A DNA stretch of 64,000 nucleotides from Gymnogyps californianus (GCF_018139145.2 NC_059500.1:21061437-21125436), one strand, 5' to 3'; positions 24,311 through 38,790 are shown, counted from the first letter of the stretch. Made by a program: numbers and translations. The notes: a model not told the origin generated them from the sequence alone.

Positions 24311-27300
24311 CCTATGCCCTTGGGCTCACATCCAATCAACATGAGAGCTGCCACATGTCATTCAAAATGACATTCATGAGTATAGACAACTATATGAGAT
24401 CTATATGCATAGAAATCCCCAATACTTGCTACCATTAAGGTAAATGCAAGTTTTCATCAGAGTAAGTTTGGAACGTGCAAGCTTCCTTAGCCAAAAAAGA
24501 GTGGGGACTGATGAGAATTGCAAGCTCCACTAGTGGGAAATACAGACTAATTAAAATGAAATCTCCTTTCAATGTATTTCTGTAGCTTGAAATAACACTG
24601 ATCTTTTCCAATGAAGTGAGTGCTAATAAATTTACATATTAAATTGTGATGAGCTAAAAGAGAAGTAGAACAATATGGGCTTGTCTATGATTTTTCTCCC
24701 AGAACACAGCCTTCCTATTTATTTTATCTATTGGAGGGAGAAAGAAAAGGAGGCAGGGAAGGAAGAGTAATCATCCTATAATTATTCCTCCTGATTTTTT
24801 TTGCCAAGAGTATTATGCCTTTTGCATCTTAAAGAAATGAGAAAGAAATTAAAATCTGCTGCCAATACATATATTAACATATCAACAACTGAAACCATTG
24901 AAATCAATAAAGGAGGATGATACATTAACCTTTAGAGAACTGGAGTTCAAGATGAAGACTGATGGAGTGCTTCTGTGTTTGATCAGCTCATTTAAGCCTG
25001 TATGCAATGCAAGTTAATTGGCTGTTTCAAAGTAGTGCACAGAGATTTTAACGGTTTAAAAAAAGACCTCATTTTCATTATTATTACTGCAGCAAACTTA
25101 AAATCTCCTTACATTGTTTCCACGTCCTCTTACTATGAATAACAATAGAGAAGGTATATTGTACTGCAACATACGCTTTAAATGACAATAAATTTTTAGG
25201 CTCATTTTCCATTTTTTTTTTCTTGCCATGATATTTACTTCCTTTTGGAGAGAGGAAAGGAATGAGGAGAAATCATACACACTAAATAGATCACAGCATA
25301 CAACCACATAAACCCAAGCATACACGAACTCTGGGTATTTCAAGAAAAAGGAATTTCTGACAAAATGCTTCCTGGAAATTTATCTTCCACAGCATGGAAG
25401 GAAGGCAATTCATATTCAGTGTTAATGACAATAATATGCAAAAATATGATGTCTGCTGAATTCAAAATAGTTCCTCTTAGCTTTTAGCCAAAAGGAGGAT
25501 ATTCCTGGCATATTTTGAAAGAAGTTGGATATATTCAAATTAATTATGAGAAAGACTGAAGAAGATGGTATACAGAAAAAGACACTTTTCTTTTTCCTGA
25601 GCCTTTCAAAAATATTTCAGCTCTCTAGAAACAATTTTGTACCACTTCAGCAAAAAAATTACTAATGACTCATAACAGAGGAAATACATAAAAATACCAA
25701 AGTATTATGGCAAACCATATTTCCCATTCATTTTTAAGATTAAATACTGTCACTGAAACAATATAGTTTACTTAACATTATACTCATTGCTTTCTGTGAC
25801 AGCTCGTTTTCTAAATTATAAGGGTGAAATAACTCATAGAATAGGAATTATTTACAGTATACATGTAACTACAGTTATTTTTAAAGGGAGGGAAGCATTT
25901 AAACACATGCACACACTGAGAACTAAATATAATCCTATCTTTCTGAACTCAAGTTGACCTATATGGGTGTGCTGACACAACATAATTATGATGAACAACC
26001 TTGTTACAGAATTAGGAAAGCTTCCTGTGGCTGTGCTGTTTTAGAGAATATCTGTACAATATCAATTGGGCAAATGTGCTCCACAACTAAAAAAATTAAT
26101 GTTATAATAATCTGTCATTAAAATCAATAACTCTTTTATTATTCATAATGCATGAAGTGCTAAGATGAACCTGTTGTGCAATAAATTTAATGGTCTGTCA
26201 CTTAATACAATATGATTTTACAATATTGGTAATGTGCACAAAACATTCAAATATAGAATATCGGCACACATGAGATTTATGATAAATTTAAGGTAGGGAG
26301 GAATCTAGGCTAAGTCTTCGTGTTGCTCAGCTGAGGTCAGGAAAATCAATATTGTTCATAACGTGTCTGTGACACAGAAGCTTAAATGAGAAACCTTCCG
26401 AGTTAGAAGATGCACTTCTCTATTTACCCTTAGGGGTTTTTTTAACAGACATATTCTATGAGATCTAAGGCATCTAAGAAAAATGACTAAGCTATTTTAA
26501 ATCTTTCCAATGGATACAGTATGCATGTGATTAAGATCAACAAAACGGTCTGCAGTACCTATTTGAAAACGATTTTGTTTTCAATTTATTTCAAATTCCC
26601 CATTTGCCTTTCAGGTTTCAGCATAAAATAACAGAAGAAATACAGATCTGAAACAAGTACAGATTTATACCCCCAAAACACACCAAGTAGAAAGCAAATA
26701 TAGGGACAGCTCTGCTTTCCTTCATGTTTTCTTCTGTGGAACAATCCTACCTTACCCAGGGGCTTCAAACAGAGAAAAAATGGAAAGAATGTAGCTAGTG
26801 AGACGAGCTGGAAGGCTATCTAGCACTAACACAACCTCTATCCTATATGTCAAGTTCTCAAAGCCATTTCTGTTGTAACACCCTATGACTTTGTACCCCC
26901 ATTAGGACCTTAAGTCTATTGCAGTTAATACAATCAACCTGGAATTTTCCTAATGATCTGTCAGAGGACAATGAAGTTCTGAAAAACTGGAATATTCTGA
27001 TTTAATGTCTTACAGTGGTCTAAAAAAGAGGTACAAGAACAGGAGACATTAGGCAAAACTCAGAAATGCTGGGTTTCATTCAGCTCCACAAACTATACGA
27101 AATCTGGAAGTTAAATAATATCAGAATTATCTTCGGCATACACTGAAACATCAAAAAAAATAAACATTAGTCCCACATCTGTAAGAAATATCAGGAAAAG
27201 TAACAACTTAACTGGGAATAACCAGTTTAAAGAGTCTGTCAACATTCTCATGGTTTTATAGGCTGCACGTCCAATTCAAACCACATATTTTCTGAGAGTC

Positions 27301-30300
27301 TCCACAAGTTCAAGACTGCTGAACTGTTTCTCTTCAAAATGATCCTAAAAATCAAGTCCATGTGAAGTTCTCCAGATTAATTAAAAAGAAAAAAAAAAAA
27401 AAAAAAGACCACGAAAGTACTTCCTTCATTACCATATCATTCTGGAAGGTCTGTGGTAATTACTCTTAGTTTCCTTTCTATTAGCTTTTTTTTAATGTCC
27501 GTGCCTTATTTCCATTTAGAATGCAGTATCCTTAGGACACAGACTGGATTGCTTTATTCATCTGCGGTGGAGTCATATTGGTTACCATATACATTTTTTT
27601 AATGCAGCAACAGTAGCTCATTTTACTTAAGTAAAATATTCATAAAATAGGTAGGAACTTTCCAGGCAAGGATAACACTATTTCTGTTTCTTGCCCATTC
27701 TGGTAAATGCATTAAAATCATATGTCATGATTAAACTCAGAGGCAAGGGGAACTTTTAACTCCATGTATTGAAAATCTATTTTTCATGCATGCAGTGTAT
27801 TCCCCTGACTAGTAATTATCATTTAGGAAGTTCAAGTAGAACCGTGTATATCATTCCTTCTGCCAAAAGCACTCTGGTAAATCTTTGTTCTTTTGACCCA
27901 AAACCCTTGACTCAGTCCTGGGAAGTCTATAGTATGTTATTAGGTTGGAAGTATACTGTAAACTCTCATCTGCTTTCACAACAGTATTGTATGTCTTGCT
28001 TGAGCTTTCTTATAAATATCTTTAAGTATACTACACCATATAGTATCAAATTTACAATTCAAGGTCATGCAGTAAAATCATAATAAAGTGGATTTTAACA
28101 GTTTTTGCAGTTTTTTTCTCTAAAAAGAAACTCACACTCAAAATATCTTCTCGTAATGTGGCTTGGGTTACCACATTTTGAATTTATGCTGGCCTGACAA
28201 TGACACTCATAATTTTTTTCACCACTCTTTTCAAGTTAGTTCACAATTGGTATGAACTAAGTCCTCTTTCATAACTCCTTTTTTCATATACCTCCTTTTA
28301 GGTTTACATCCAAGGCTTGGCGTGGCTCAGACTTGCCATGTGGGGGGTTTTTTTGCTTTTCATTTGTATGAGATTGCATCCATCAGTGAAGAAACAGAAG
28401 AATATCAATTAAGTAGGACAATGTCATTTTTCTGCACGTGCAACAAAGAGGTATCGAACATAATGGGTGTTTGGAAAAATAATCTGTACTGCTACTATTC
28501 TCCCATGGCTCAGTTGTCAATTCACCGAAAGAAACTGCTACCCTCTCAAAGTGCACATAATAAAAGTCCGACGATAAGAAGTTGGATCCTCCCACAGATA
28601 GATGCCATGACAAAAAATGTCCCTATGTCAATAGTCATTGACAAGTTTCCATGGGATTCCCTGGTAAACCTACACCCAAAAAATTATCTTCTTTTTTGTA
28701 AGAATGATTCTAGTTGGACTTGACTTATGTAGAAAATTGACAACTTTTAAGACAGGCAACACCAGAATTTTTTTTGCCTGTGAGCTCTTAAGTTAGTCCC
28801 CTGGTGTATGATTATGACTAGAAACAGATGAAAACTTGCAGATGAATAAATTCCTGAAAACGCAGTGTAGGCCATTTGAAAGTATGACAAATTTTCATCC
28901 CCATCTCCCCTGACAAAAAAAGATAATGACAGAGTGGATGAAAAGTTTGAACATTACATTTTACTTTTTGAAAGAAAAATACCGTTTTCAACCTGAAAGT
29001 AAAATTCATTTAAAATTTTTCCTCATCTCATTTTGAAACAGGGGAAGCATTTCATTTTAGTTAAACAAAATGCTCAAACCAAGAATTGATAATACTGCCA
29101 TAGAAATAAGTTACTTTTGCCAGCATATTTTTCATTACTGTTATGGGTTGGACTACAGGTAGTTGAAGATGAAAGATGAAGGTGAGACTGCAATCTTTTT
29201 TTCAGTTTCTGTATAAAAATACCATAGAATTAGCTGAAATGTGAAAACATCAACCCCAAACACTGTTGTGATATAATGCTGGAGAAAGAGTTATCTATTC
29301 CAAGTCAGAGAGTGATCCACCATGATGAAGAAACTGAATTATGCAGGTATACTACAGGGCCAAAAGACTAAGCAGAGTGTAGAAACTGTATTTTGAGGAT
29401 GGTTTTGGAAAGAAAGCAGTCTGGGCTGAAATGCTGAGCAAAACACATTACCTTATTGATTTCTTCTTTTTTCAAGAAACAGGATTTTTCTACTTTTTTT
29501 TTTTCCAAATAAACTTGGCTGCATCTGCAGAATTGCTGGCTCTCTCATCACTTTTTCCTCCCAACAAGAATGTCCTGTTTTACTTGAAATTTTGGATAGT
29601 TATTCAAGTCAAATGGTACTTTCAAGGCACATCCAGACACTGCATGTGATCTGAATTATGTTGTCAGGAACAAATGTTCTGAGAGCAATGAGCTCAAAGG
29701 TCAAGTAACATGAATGCTAATTTACCCTAAGAGAGGACACAGTGATTTTCCCCACCTTAGTGTGATTGAAAAGAGGGGAAAGAAGAACAGCTCAATACTT
29801 TGTCATTTTGCAGAGAAGTCTCTTCTTCTCTGTACCTGTAAAGGTCCTTCTCATAAGATTCTCTTAAAAATCCATACTTACACAACCAAAACCAGTTAGC
29901 AGACCTGCAGATACACTGTGTTTGTACATTGAAAAAAAATCACAGTTAAGGTCATAATAAAGGCGGTGCCTTTTAAAGCTTTTCTTCAACACATCTACCA
30001 ATATTTGTGCCACTGTCATGGCTCCCATCTCATCATATGTGTAAACTTTTATAGTGCATCTGTCACCCCACACAGCTATCTGCTAGTTTAATTAAACATG
30101 TTATCTTCGAATATGCTACTCTTCTTCTCAGGTTCTTTGTGGAATGGGGTAGGTTCACTGACTCTTAAAAAAGAACTTGAAGACATAACGGAGTGTCAGG
30201 AAGCTCTGCTGTATTTTGCCATGATAAGACTATTGCAGAAATGGCCCTAACTTGAAACTTCTAGAAATTACAAAGCAATCAAAAAACCAAAGACTTTTAA

Positions 30301-33300
30301 ACCCAATATGCTTTCATTGTAACATCACGCAAAAATAAAAAAAAATTACCAATGTTATTCTGCCTGTGTGTCATAAAGCTGTATGAAATGCAGTCACGGA
30401 CTAAATCATGCATGAAAAAAAATCACTCTGTTACCCTGGGATCAATTTCAGTTTATAGTGAGCTCTCACAATGTTTTCTGGGCAACAAAGTCAGATGCTG
30501 AAACAATGGCAAAGGAGGTTGCTCTCTGCAGACAGCAGGTTGAGTGGAAAGAGGACCACTTACCAAGGCAGGAAAAGCAAGAGTTAGTGGCACTAACCAA
30601 GTTCTTTCCAGCATGGATTAACTCTCTAAAGAGCAACTCTTAGTTAAACTAAGAAAAGAAAAAGACTGATTATTAGGAAATATGAAGAAAAACCTGTTAT
30701 TCTGATGCTCTATGTCAGAAAGGAGAAGCAAAGGAAACAAAATGAATCTAATGTCAATAGACTTTGCATGACTAGATAACCTCTGCATCCTTGCTTCTAG
30801 TATCAAATCATTTTTCTGGCTGGACTTGGAAAAAACTATCTTCCTTTTCAAAATGAGAAGAGGAAAATTTCTAAATGAATCTGACTGGAAGCAGGTTCTC
30901 TTCAGGATGCTGGCTCACCCTCAATGTACTTTTAGAAAGAAATGGAAGCTACTGTGCCCACAGAATATGCAGTTTCACCCAATTTGTAGTCCAATAACCA
31001 GAAGCAAGACTATCTTAACTGTGCACATTGTCTTATGTCCTGAAAAATGTAGTATTTATTATAATATATTAAATTAGATAGATACAATTTCTTGCAATCT
31101 TCTGACACTAGCCAAATTTCTGATATCACGGATGCAGCTGTACAACTAAGGGAAAAGCAAACTCATCCATCATTTCCAACCGGTAGTACTTAATGGAAAC
31201 AAATGTACTGAGACCCCTGAGATAGTCACATGCAGAAGCAATCTCTGAAAATAGTTAAAAGTTAAACAGCTACTGTGGGACATTGAATTTACATCAGAAA
31301 GACAAGCACCTGAAATTCCTGTGATACTGACTGTGTCTGACTAAGATTTTGTTCAAGCATAGAAAACTTCTTGTCCTTTTCTTCAGTCTATAAACAAAAG
31401 GAGAAGCTGAAGAGGGAAGCTGGGATGAGGCACCAAAATTCTCTTCAGCATATTAATTCAGTGTAGCATTTGACATGTAGGTAGCTAAACATTTCATAAC
31501 AATTTTTTTGTCAGTTTCTGAAAAACACATCTTGCCCTTAAAACTCCAATGAACAGGTTTTAGGTTTTGGCTGCTCTTTAAATTGACTTGAGAGGAATTA
31601 AATTTATCTACTTAAATAAGCCAGCTGAAAAGTTAAGTTGAAAACTGGTGGGTTTTATTCCTATGCCATTGATAGATATGATTCATAAGAATTTGTCACT
31701 CGTGGAAAATTCTCAATTAGCATCATGAATGTGTTGATGAACCAATCAATCAGTCTTTCACATATCTTTAAAACCCACAGCAACAATATCAACAGTACTT
31801 TATTGTTAAAAGGTAACTCCAACAAAATCCAACAACTTATCAGAAACAGGCAGAGTGTTGGAATTATCTTAAAATAAAGCTAATTTAAAAAATACGAAGG
31901 TAATAGGAAAGCATTCAAACTTTCATACTGAAACTGACAAACCGCATTGTAACTCAGTTCCGTCTTAAAAATAGTAATGAGTTTTTCCTCACCTCTAAAT
32001 GTAAATCTTACTAACACAGAATGTGTATTTTTAAGAAGTAACACTTAGTAAGTGTTCCCATTCATACTGTGCCTATCATTTGATGGTCACATACTTGCTA
32101 AATCCATACTGTGGAAAGGCAGTAGCAGCCAGCAGCAAGCAGCCAGCAAGTCTTTAGCCAGCAAAGACTTCTACAGTGGAGAACAATCTACATGTCTAAT
32201 CAAACTATGATATTACCAGTTATCTTTGTCATGATTTCTCACTTTAAAACTTGCCTTCAAATTTTAGCTTCCTGCTTTTAAAATTAAAACCTACTCCTAC
32301 TTCTCAGGAAGGTTGCTTGATGTATTAGTCACATTCTTCACAAATTTTCATCCCCCTATCTTTACAGCATTGTCACAAAAGTACAGCAAGCACAACAAAA
32401 GTAGAATGTGCCTTTTAGTATCCCTCCAGTTTTATATTCTCATATAAGCTAGACTATGAACCTTGGTTCCTAATCGTAGACAACCTATTTTCCTTTACAA
32501 AATCAATTTGATGATTTCAGCTGAATCCATCTTTGGTGCTATGCACTGGTCAAGTTCACAGAATTGCTATCATAACTCAGTTCAATTGTCAATTTTTAAG
32601 CTAAGAAATAGCTCAAACAGAGCTAGTGTGATAACTGAACTACCTCTCATCCTGTCCTTTACAAAGCACAGTTATTTTAAGTAAGCATTGACCAAGATCA
32701 CCAGTAAACCAGTACAGAAAGTCCTTGTATACCAAACACCTTTCTAATCACCCTGTAAACAGTGGATAAAACACAGAAGACTGGTTTTCATCTTTTTGTT
32801 ACTGAATTTTGGGAAATATTAAGATTGGTGAACATGAGTTTCCATTTGAGGAAAGAAAGTGCAAAACATCTGTCAGAGGGGAAGTCTACAGGGGCACATG
32901 CTACTAAGGTGCAAATATTGAACTAGACATGCCACAGTACTCAGGAAGAAACAGTACAAATCACATCCGAAAAAAAAGATGAAGTGTGGGTTCTGAAAAA
33001 AAGATTAAGTTCATCTGGAAAGATGAACTATGGATTCTTTTTTCCTCCCAGCTTGTATACCGAATTCCAGCATGCTGAATAATAAACACATTTTTATTTT
33101 AAACACAACAGCTGCCAGACATCCAGGCTGCTTGGGAAATGCCAGGAAAAAAAAGTTGTTTTTACAGAAAGCTTCCTAACAAACATATTCTTTCAATAAT
33201 ACTGTTGATATAACTACTAGAAATGTACGGCAAGAAATAAGACAATTTCTCTAAATTTGTCACTTGTTTTAGCCATAAACAAGTTACTGACTGACATTGC

Positions 33301-35850
33301 TAAATGGGAACTCAGTCTATGCTGATGTATATCATAGGGGAACGAAAATATCTTCAAATCTGAAATCTCCCACATCTATCTCCAAATGTCCCTACTTGTC
33401 CAACATCAGCCGACTATGTTCTGGGATTACATCTCATGTATTTCCATATTTTCACAATTCACTGTAGCAGTAGAAAAGACAAATAAAAGATCACATCTTA
33501 CAGAGCTTTGGAAAAAAACTTTTCTCATATTTGTTTTCTGACAGAATTGCTATTCACTTATGCTTATCTAATTGGCACCATTGACACAAAGCCTTCCCAC
33601 AGCACGCCTTAATTTTGTCCCCCCATTAGCCTTAAAAGTGTAGTGAGTATTTAACCTACTAACAGAGGCAGAGTTTCACTGAACCCAGACACAAGTCACT
33701 GACTGCAGCTCTTCATAGCTTCATGTCCTCTTTCTGTATATTTCCATTTTTTTTCTCCTTGTGTTTGTCAGGCCTACAGCAGAAAATACTGAGCAAACTA
33801 AGCCTTTGGGTATCAGCCTTTGGGTATGTCATGCAGCTGCAGAAAAAAGTTGGCTGTGCCATCGTGCCATAGGGGTAGTGTATATGGGACACTGCCTCTT
33901 ACTTCATTCAAAGTCTCCCAGCTGTTCAGCGCTTTGCAAGGTCCCATTCAAATTTTCCATATCAGTTATCAGTCCCAGGATGTTTTTTGGGCACCCAGAA
34001 TGAAATTTTTCAACCATTTTTTTCCAATCATCTCCAAGACCATGGCTAAGGGGAAGATGACTGATTTTCAAATACAAAGTTCTTATAGCGACCACGTCAT
34101 TTGACAGAATGTTTTTCAGCCACCTTTTTCTTAACCAAAATTAGCCATTTCCTTTTTTATTTGTCCAAGATGTGCTCTCAGCCATTTTCTTTAAAATCTG
34201 CCAAATTTGTCCAAATTAGAAGTGTCTGAAAGATTGAAGTCTACCTGTGTTCAGCAGCAATGTATTAGAACTTAGCAGTGAAATTCCCCACTGAACACCA
34301 CCTTCCTGGTATTTTCCACAGTAAAGATGACAAATACAGACCTGGTCTGTACAAAAGAACAGAATAAGCCTTAGCTTAGCTGTCTCCATTTTCTGACTGT
34401 TACTTCCTATCCTCTAATGCCCCTGAGCTCCCAGCATTCAATTAATTAATTCAGCAAATAACTCTTTACTATCATAATTATGTATTTCATATATATAATA
34501 AAATTAATTTAAATTTATAACAGCATTATCTAGATTGCACTTCAGTTATTTAATAAATATATAAATAGTTAAAATAATCAGATTAACCATTTAAATGAAT
34601 GAGGAAGGCACATTTTGCACAAAGAAAACATTGTAGTCAATGGATCCATTAATACATTAAACTCTCCATCACGATTTACATAGTAATGCTTCTGCATGAG
34701 CGCATCAAAATAATGGAATTTAATGAGGAGGTTAGAGTCAACAAAGTGATTTTGCATTAATAAGGTATTTGCCAGAGCCATAAACTAATATGAGATTTAC
34801 ATATGTAGGCCTCCCTATTCCAACATAGAACAATAATTTGATGTAGCTGTCGAGAGCAAGAAAGGCAACATAGTGGAAGTGCCAGAAGCAAAGTGTAACT
34901 AGCTAAACACAGTAGCCTCAAAGCCACATTTGCACTTACCAATTTTAAACCATTTGTCGCCATCAGAGAATTAAAGCACAGAAATATAAGAGAGATTCAG
35001 AAGGCAAATAAATGAGTACAGAGAGGCTGTGGAGGCAAGGGAAAAGCCTTCTGGCTAAATAACAACACTAAATCATGTCAGCTCTCTGTGACCAGGAATG
35101 TAGAAATCAATGTCAGAATATTCAGCTGCAATTTAGTCAGGGGCAGGGGACCAAAACAAGTGTGGAAGTGTTTGAGGACAGCTTCCAGGGAATAAGAAAG
35201 CTCTCAAAATGCGAACTGAAAAAAGCCTGGAGAACAGAATTACCTGACAGCACCTGCCCTGGAGAGTGCTCTGTTTGCCTGGAGGCAAAGGAGAAGAGAG
35301 GTTCTGAGCTGACCCATTGCTCTGGGAATCCTAGAGCAAGCTGCGTGCTTAGATGTTCACCCAAGATCATTTTCTGAAATATGTAAAATGGCAGCACATT
35401 TTGCTCTCTCAAGGAAGCCCTGCTGGAGGAATACAGCTGATACCAACTATTTCTCTACCCTAGACACATCAAGCACAGTGGCTCAGCAAGCAGTGAAGTC
35501 GTGTGTGCCCATTCAATTTCTTCTTCAGTCTTCTCAGATTGTCAAGTTGAGCCTGGCCCCCAAAGCGTTTCAAAGGAATATATAGTATTTCTAGAAGTTT
35601 GCTGATATTAAAGTAGTACTAAGACCTACAGATATGACATTTTGATTTGTGGGGGGGAAAATAACAGTAGAAGAGGCCCCAAGTAGCTTTGGAAAGAACT
35701 GCTGAATAAGCAATAAGAGATAGCAAAGCTAAAGTAGAGAGTGAAACAGGAGGATGTTTAGTTAGAGATAAGTATCTGTTGTCTCACATCACTGCTGATG
35801 AATATGTACCAATGGATTAAAGAAACAGAGCTTACTAGGAATAAAATAGG
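24311..35850. other. long gene-free AT-rich stretch
   Basis: About 11.5 kb without any recognised gene, LTR or clear LINE. An 18-base A run lies at 27389-27406. The largest frames are 133 codons at 28322-28723 and 104 codons at 27769-28083, both plus strand and neither with a domain, repeat or splice-site context. 34440-34570 is extremely AT-rich. The 100-codon frame at 35075-35377 has a CPGECSVCLEA stretch, but the cysteine/histidine spacing of a zinc finger is not completed. Confidence 0.55.
27389..27406. repeat. A homopolymer (18)
   Basis: Eighteen uninterrupted adenines preceded by TTAAAAAG. No gene-derived sequence is recognisable upstream. Confidence 0.9.
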
Positions 35851-35955
35851 AGATACATATATATGCCTACATACAATATGTATATATACATATTTCATAT
35901 ATATACATGTATACGTATATATATGTGTGTATACATATATATACACACACACACA
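35851..35955. repeat. compound TA/TG/CA microsatellite
   Basis: An imperfect alternating purine-pyrimidine tract built from TATATA, CATATA, TGTGTG and finally ACACACACAC. It is a typical length-variable simple repeat with several local self-complementary segments. The 64-codon minus-strand frame across it (Tyr/Ile/Val-rich) is an artefact of the repeat. Confidence 0.85.
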
Positions 35956-36735
35956 ATTGCTAGAAGGTGGATAGGATGAAAAATGTTAGCAAGGACACTA
36001 ATACACTATTCCAGGTCTTTTTGTGGAAAGTTGCACTTATTATAAAACTTTCGATATATTTATAATTTTATAAGAAGGGCTTTGCATTTTAAGACTAGTA
36101 GCCTCAAATGGCCAAAAAGAAATGACAAGAGAACAAGAATCAAAGGAAATGGTTATTTCCTTTGGCCATAGACAGTTTGTCAAAGGGGCAGAGTTTTGAC
36201 TTGCACTTCAAGACCTAACCATAGGGCAAAATTGTGCTAGCTGAAATAACCACAAGATATAAAAATGATCTGAATTTTACAGGCAGACTGCCTACAAATG
36301 AGAAAATAAATTCAGTATTTCCATTTACCACAATTACAATAATTAACTTTCTCCCACCTCATGTTTATGTAGAAGTTCTCTCTTGCAGGTGCAATGAAAC
36401 ACTCATTTCCTTACAGCCTAATGTCTGACATCTAGGGCAATCCTCAGCCCTAGTTGCCTGACCACCATTAGTGTTCCTTAACAGCTTAAATTTTGGAAGA
36501 ATTTCAACATTAAGACTTTTTTTCATTCCTGTTAAATTTTAAAAATATCTTAATTATATATTTGTCTCATGTGGTATTTATATTGAGCTATTTTTCATTT
36601 ATTTGCAGTACGCCATGTTTAACAGTTCAGTAAAGCCATTTTAAAGTCACGTCTTTAGAGTACTTTCTTTTTCCTGCAATCTGAACCTTGACTTGTCTTG
36701 GTTTATAGCTCCTGCTAAGGGGATTGGTGTATGAC

Positions 36736-37346
36736 TGTAAGAGACAGGCCCAAAGTGACCATGCTGTAAGCCAGGGAAACGCCCGGGCAAGGGTTGAGTC
36801 ATGGGGAGGGGCCTAGTGTCACTTCCCTTGATTTGACTGATGGATGTCTCAACCACTCCTGGGGTGAGAGAAGATTCCAGAAGTGGGAGGAGGAACCCCG
36901 GGAGGAGGCCTGGTGACTGACTGGTATCTGAGCGTCTCCTGACGCTGGGGTGAGTGAAGGTTCCAGAAATCCAGGGACTGGGGCCAATAAATAGGGGCAC
37001 ATTGAGCTCCATGTGGGGATTCTCTACACTGAACATCCTCTGCTGGCTGCTTCAATGCTGGACCCAGGATTGGTGATCTCTTTTTCTCTCCTCTCTCCAT
37101 CCTCCCTTCTCTTGAAGTTGTTAACATAAGGCTTACCTTGATTTTGTGCAAAGCCACATAGCTTAGGTATACATACATTTTGTACATGGGCCAATGTTTG
37201 CAGAAGACTTGTTTTATGGAAGTTTCTCAAGTTTTGCGTTAAAGTTGATGTATTTGTATGGACCTTGAGTGCTGTCTCACCTTAGTCCAAACTGAGGGGA
37301 TTTGTAAATCTGAGTCACTCCCCCCCACCACAGGTGGGATGTGACA
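36736..37346 (+). mobile_element. solo LTR 3, ERVL-like
   Basis: A 611-bp LTR begins TGTAAGAGAC and ends GGATGTGACA, flanked by an exact 5-bp duplication ATGAC at 36731-36735 and 37347-37351. A CCAAT box at 36984-36988 runs into an ATAAATA TATA-like box at 36987-36993. Downstream, the CTGCTTCAATGCTGGACCC phrase and the TCTCTTTTTCTCTCC tract resemble the R/U5 of bird ERVL LTRs, supporting plus orientation. The 5-bp duplication also fits ERVL. The long minus-strand frames across it are antisense artefacts of its higher GC content. It is unrelated in sequence to the other four LTRs. Confidence 0.85.
36984..36993 (+). promoter_or_regulatory. LTR 3 CCAAT/TATA-like core
   Basis: CCAATAAATA: a CCAAT box fused to an ATAAATA TATA-like element, about 250 bases into the LTR, where the U3 promoter would be expected. 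Confidence 0.45.
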
Positions 37347-38579
37347 ATGACTTAACCAGAAAAAGTGGAAGTCTAAAGTCACTCGTAGCATTTTATTTTA
37401 AAACAAGTGTTAAGTATATACATATTCCCAGTTAACTGGAAGAAATTTAATGGCTTGTCTGACCTTTGACAAGAAGTCAGAACAGGTGACCCATGGATCT
37501 TAAGCTCCATGCAGCTATGTAACAGTGCATCTGTGTTGTAATATAACAGGCTCAAGTATTTCTTCTCGAGCGAAATCCTGTTTATCTTTCTCATTCAAAC
37601 AATCAACATACCTGCTCAGTTAAATAAAATCAGCAATATTGATTCTGCGTTACAACTGTTAAAACCTATGTGAAATAGAATGGGCGTTAACACTGTGATT
37701 AGAATCTTACTCAGTTTTATCAGGCATCGCTGTGAAACATTACCATGTGCTTTTGTTCTAAATACATTGCTACTTACTTTATTGTAATAAATGTCAAGTG
37801 AAATTATGACTGTTATCTTACACCAAAGCATAGTGACACATGGTATGTGCCCTGAGGAACTTAGATACGAGACAGGAAAATGTGTAGGAAAAGAACAGCA
37901 AAGATTGAGAAAATGGCTAGTCATGGTGAGAACAAGGAATGAAACCGTGTCTACCTGCCCAAAGTGATGACTGCTATTCAGTATTGCTTGTTGATTCTTT
38001 GATTTTGAGAAAATTATTTATTACCTGTGCAATACATTACAGACTGAGACACACACAGTGAGGTACAGTCATATATGTATAAACATGTCCCTTTTTGGCT
38101 GTCATGGGTTTTTCCTCTGCAACTTCCCTGTTGTAAGCAGAAAAACAAATACACCGTTCTCACATCCAGAGAGATAAAAGATACAAAACTTGCTGTCAAT
38201 AGTAGCTAGAAAATCAGTTCATAATTTTTAACCTGCTGAACAGAACAATAAAATACTGTACCAGACCTTTATCCTTCACATACATGATATATATTACACA
38301 TGATGCTTTACACTGCATGGTATCCTCCCAGCAGCGCAAGTACAAAAATAGATTTATGATTAGTATCATAAATCCTTCATCATTTGTGATCATATGTGTA
38401 TGGCATAAGAATTTGCTTTGCACTGTTACCAAGGGTAAAATAAATCGTTGATAAAATAGGTAATTGCTCAGTAATGGTCTGGTTATAGCCAAAAGGTAAT
38501 TGATCTGCAGGTTTACCTTCTTTATTCCTACAAGAATAATCATCCAGAAATGACAAAGGGTGATGCAAGCCATTCCTTT

Positions 38580-38790
38580 CTTGATAGATAATATAAATGT
38601 GGAATAGCCAATTAAAGTTTCAAATCAATGTTTTGAAATACCTTTAAGATAAAGCTTTCTTTGGATGGTAACGCAAATTAAGGTCAACGTTAACAGGCGT
38701 ATTTACAGTCAGTGAGTCAGTGCTATGAATACTGCAGGGTAATTAATGAGATATGTAACGTTGCCAGAATATCAGGTTGATGTCACTTAC
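38580..38790. promoter_or_regulatory. candidate conserved non-coding element
   Basis: A repeat-free block with a consensus AP-1 site TGAGTCA at 38713-38719, a homeodomain-type TAATTAAT at 38740-38747 and several CpGs (GTAACGC, CAACGTTAAC, AGGCGTA, TAACGTT) in an otherwise CpG-poor region. Function is inference. Confidence 0.25.

Noticed and set aside
28322..28723. 133-codon plus-strand frame
   Set aside because: No recognisable domain, no repeat origin, and an antisense frame is open over much of it.
29140..29180. CR1 3' terminus (GGGTTGGACTACAGG phrase)
   Set aside because: Only one short phrase matches; flanking sequence does not continue as CR1 in either direction.
35075..35377. Possible RING or zinc-finger-like protein (CPGECSVCLEA)
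   Set aside because: The remaining metal ligands are not at the required spacing, and the rest of the frame has no family resemblance.
36647..37187. Overlapping minus-strand frames of 129, 67 and 112 codons
   Set aside because: They lie antisense in the ERVL-like LTR, overlap each other in different frames, and reflect its higher GC content.
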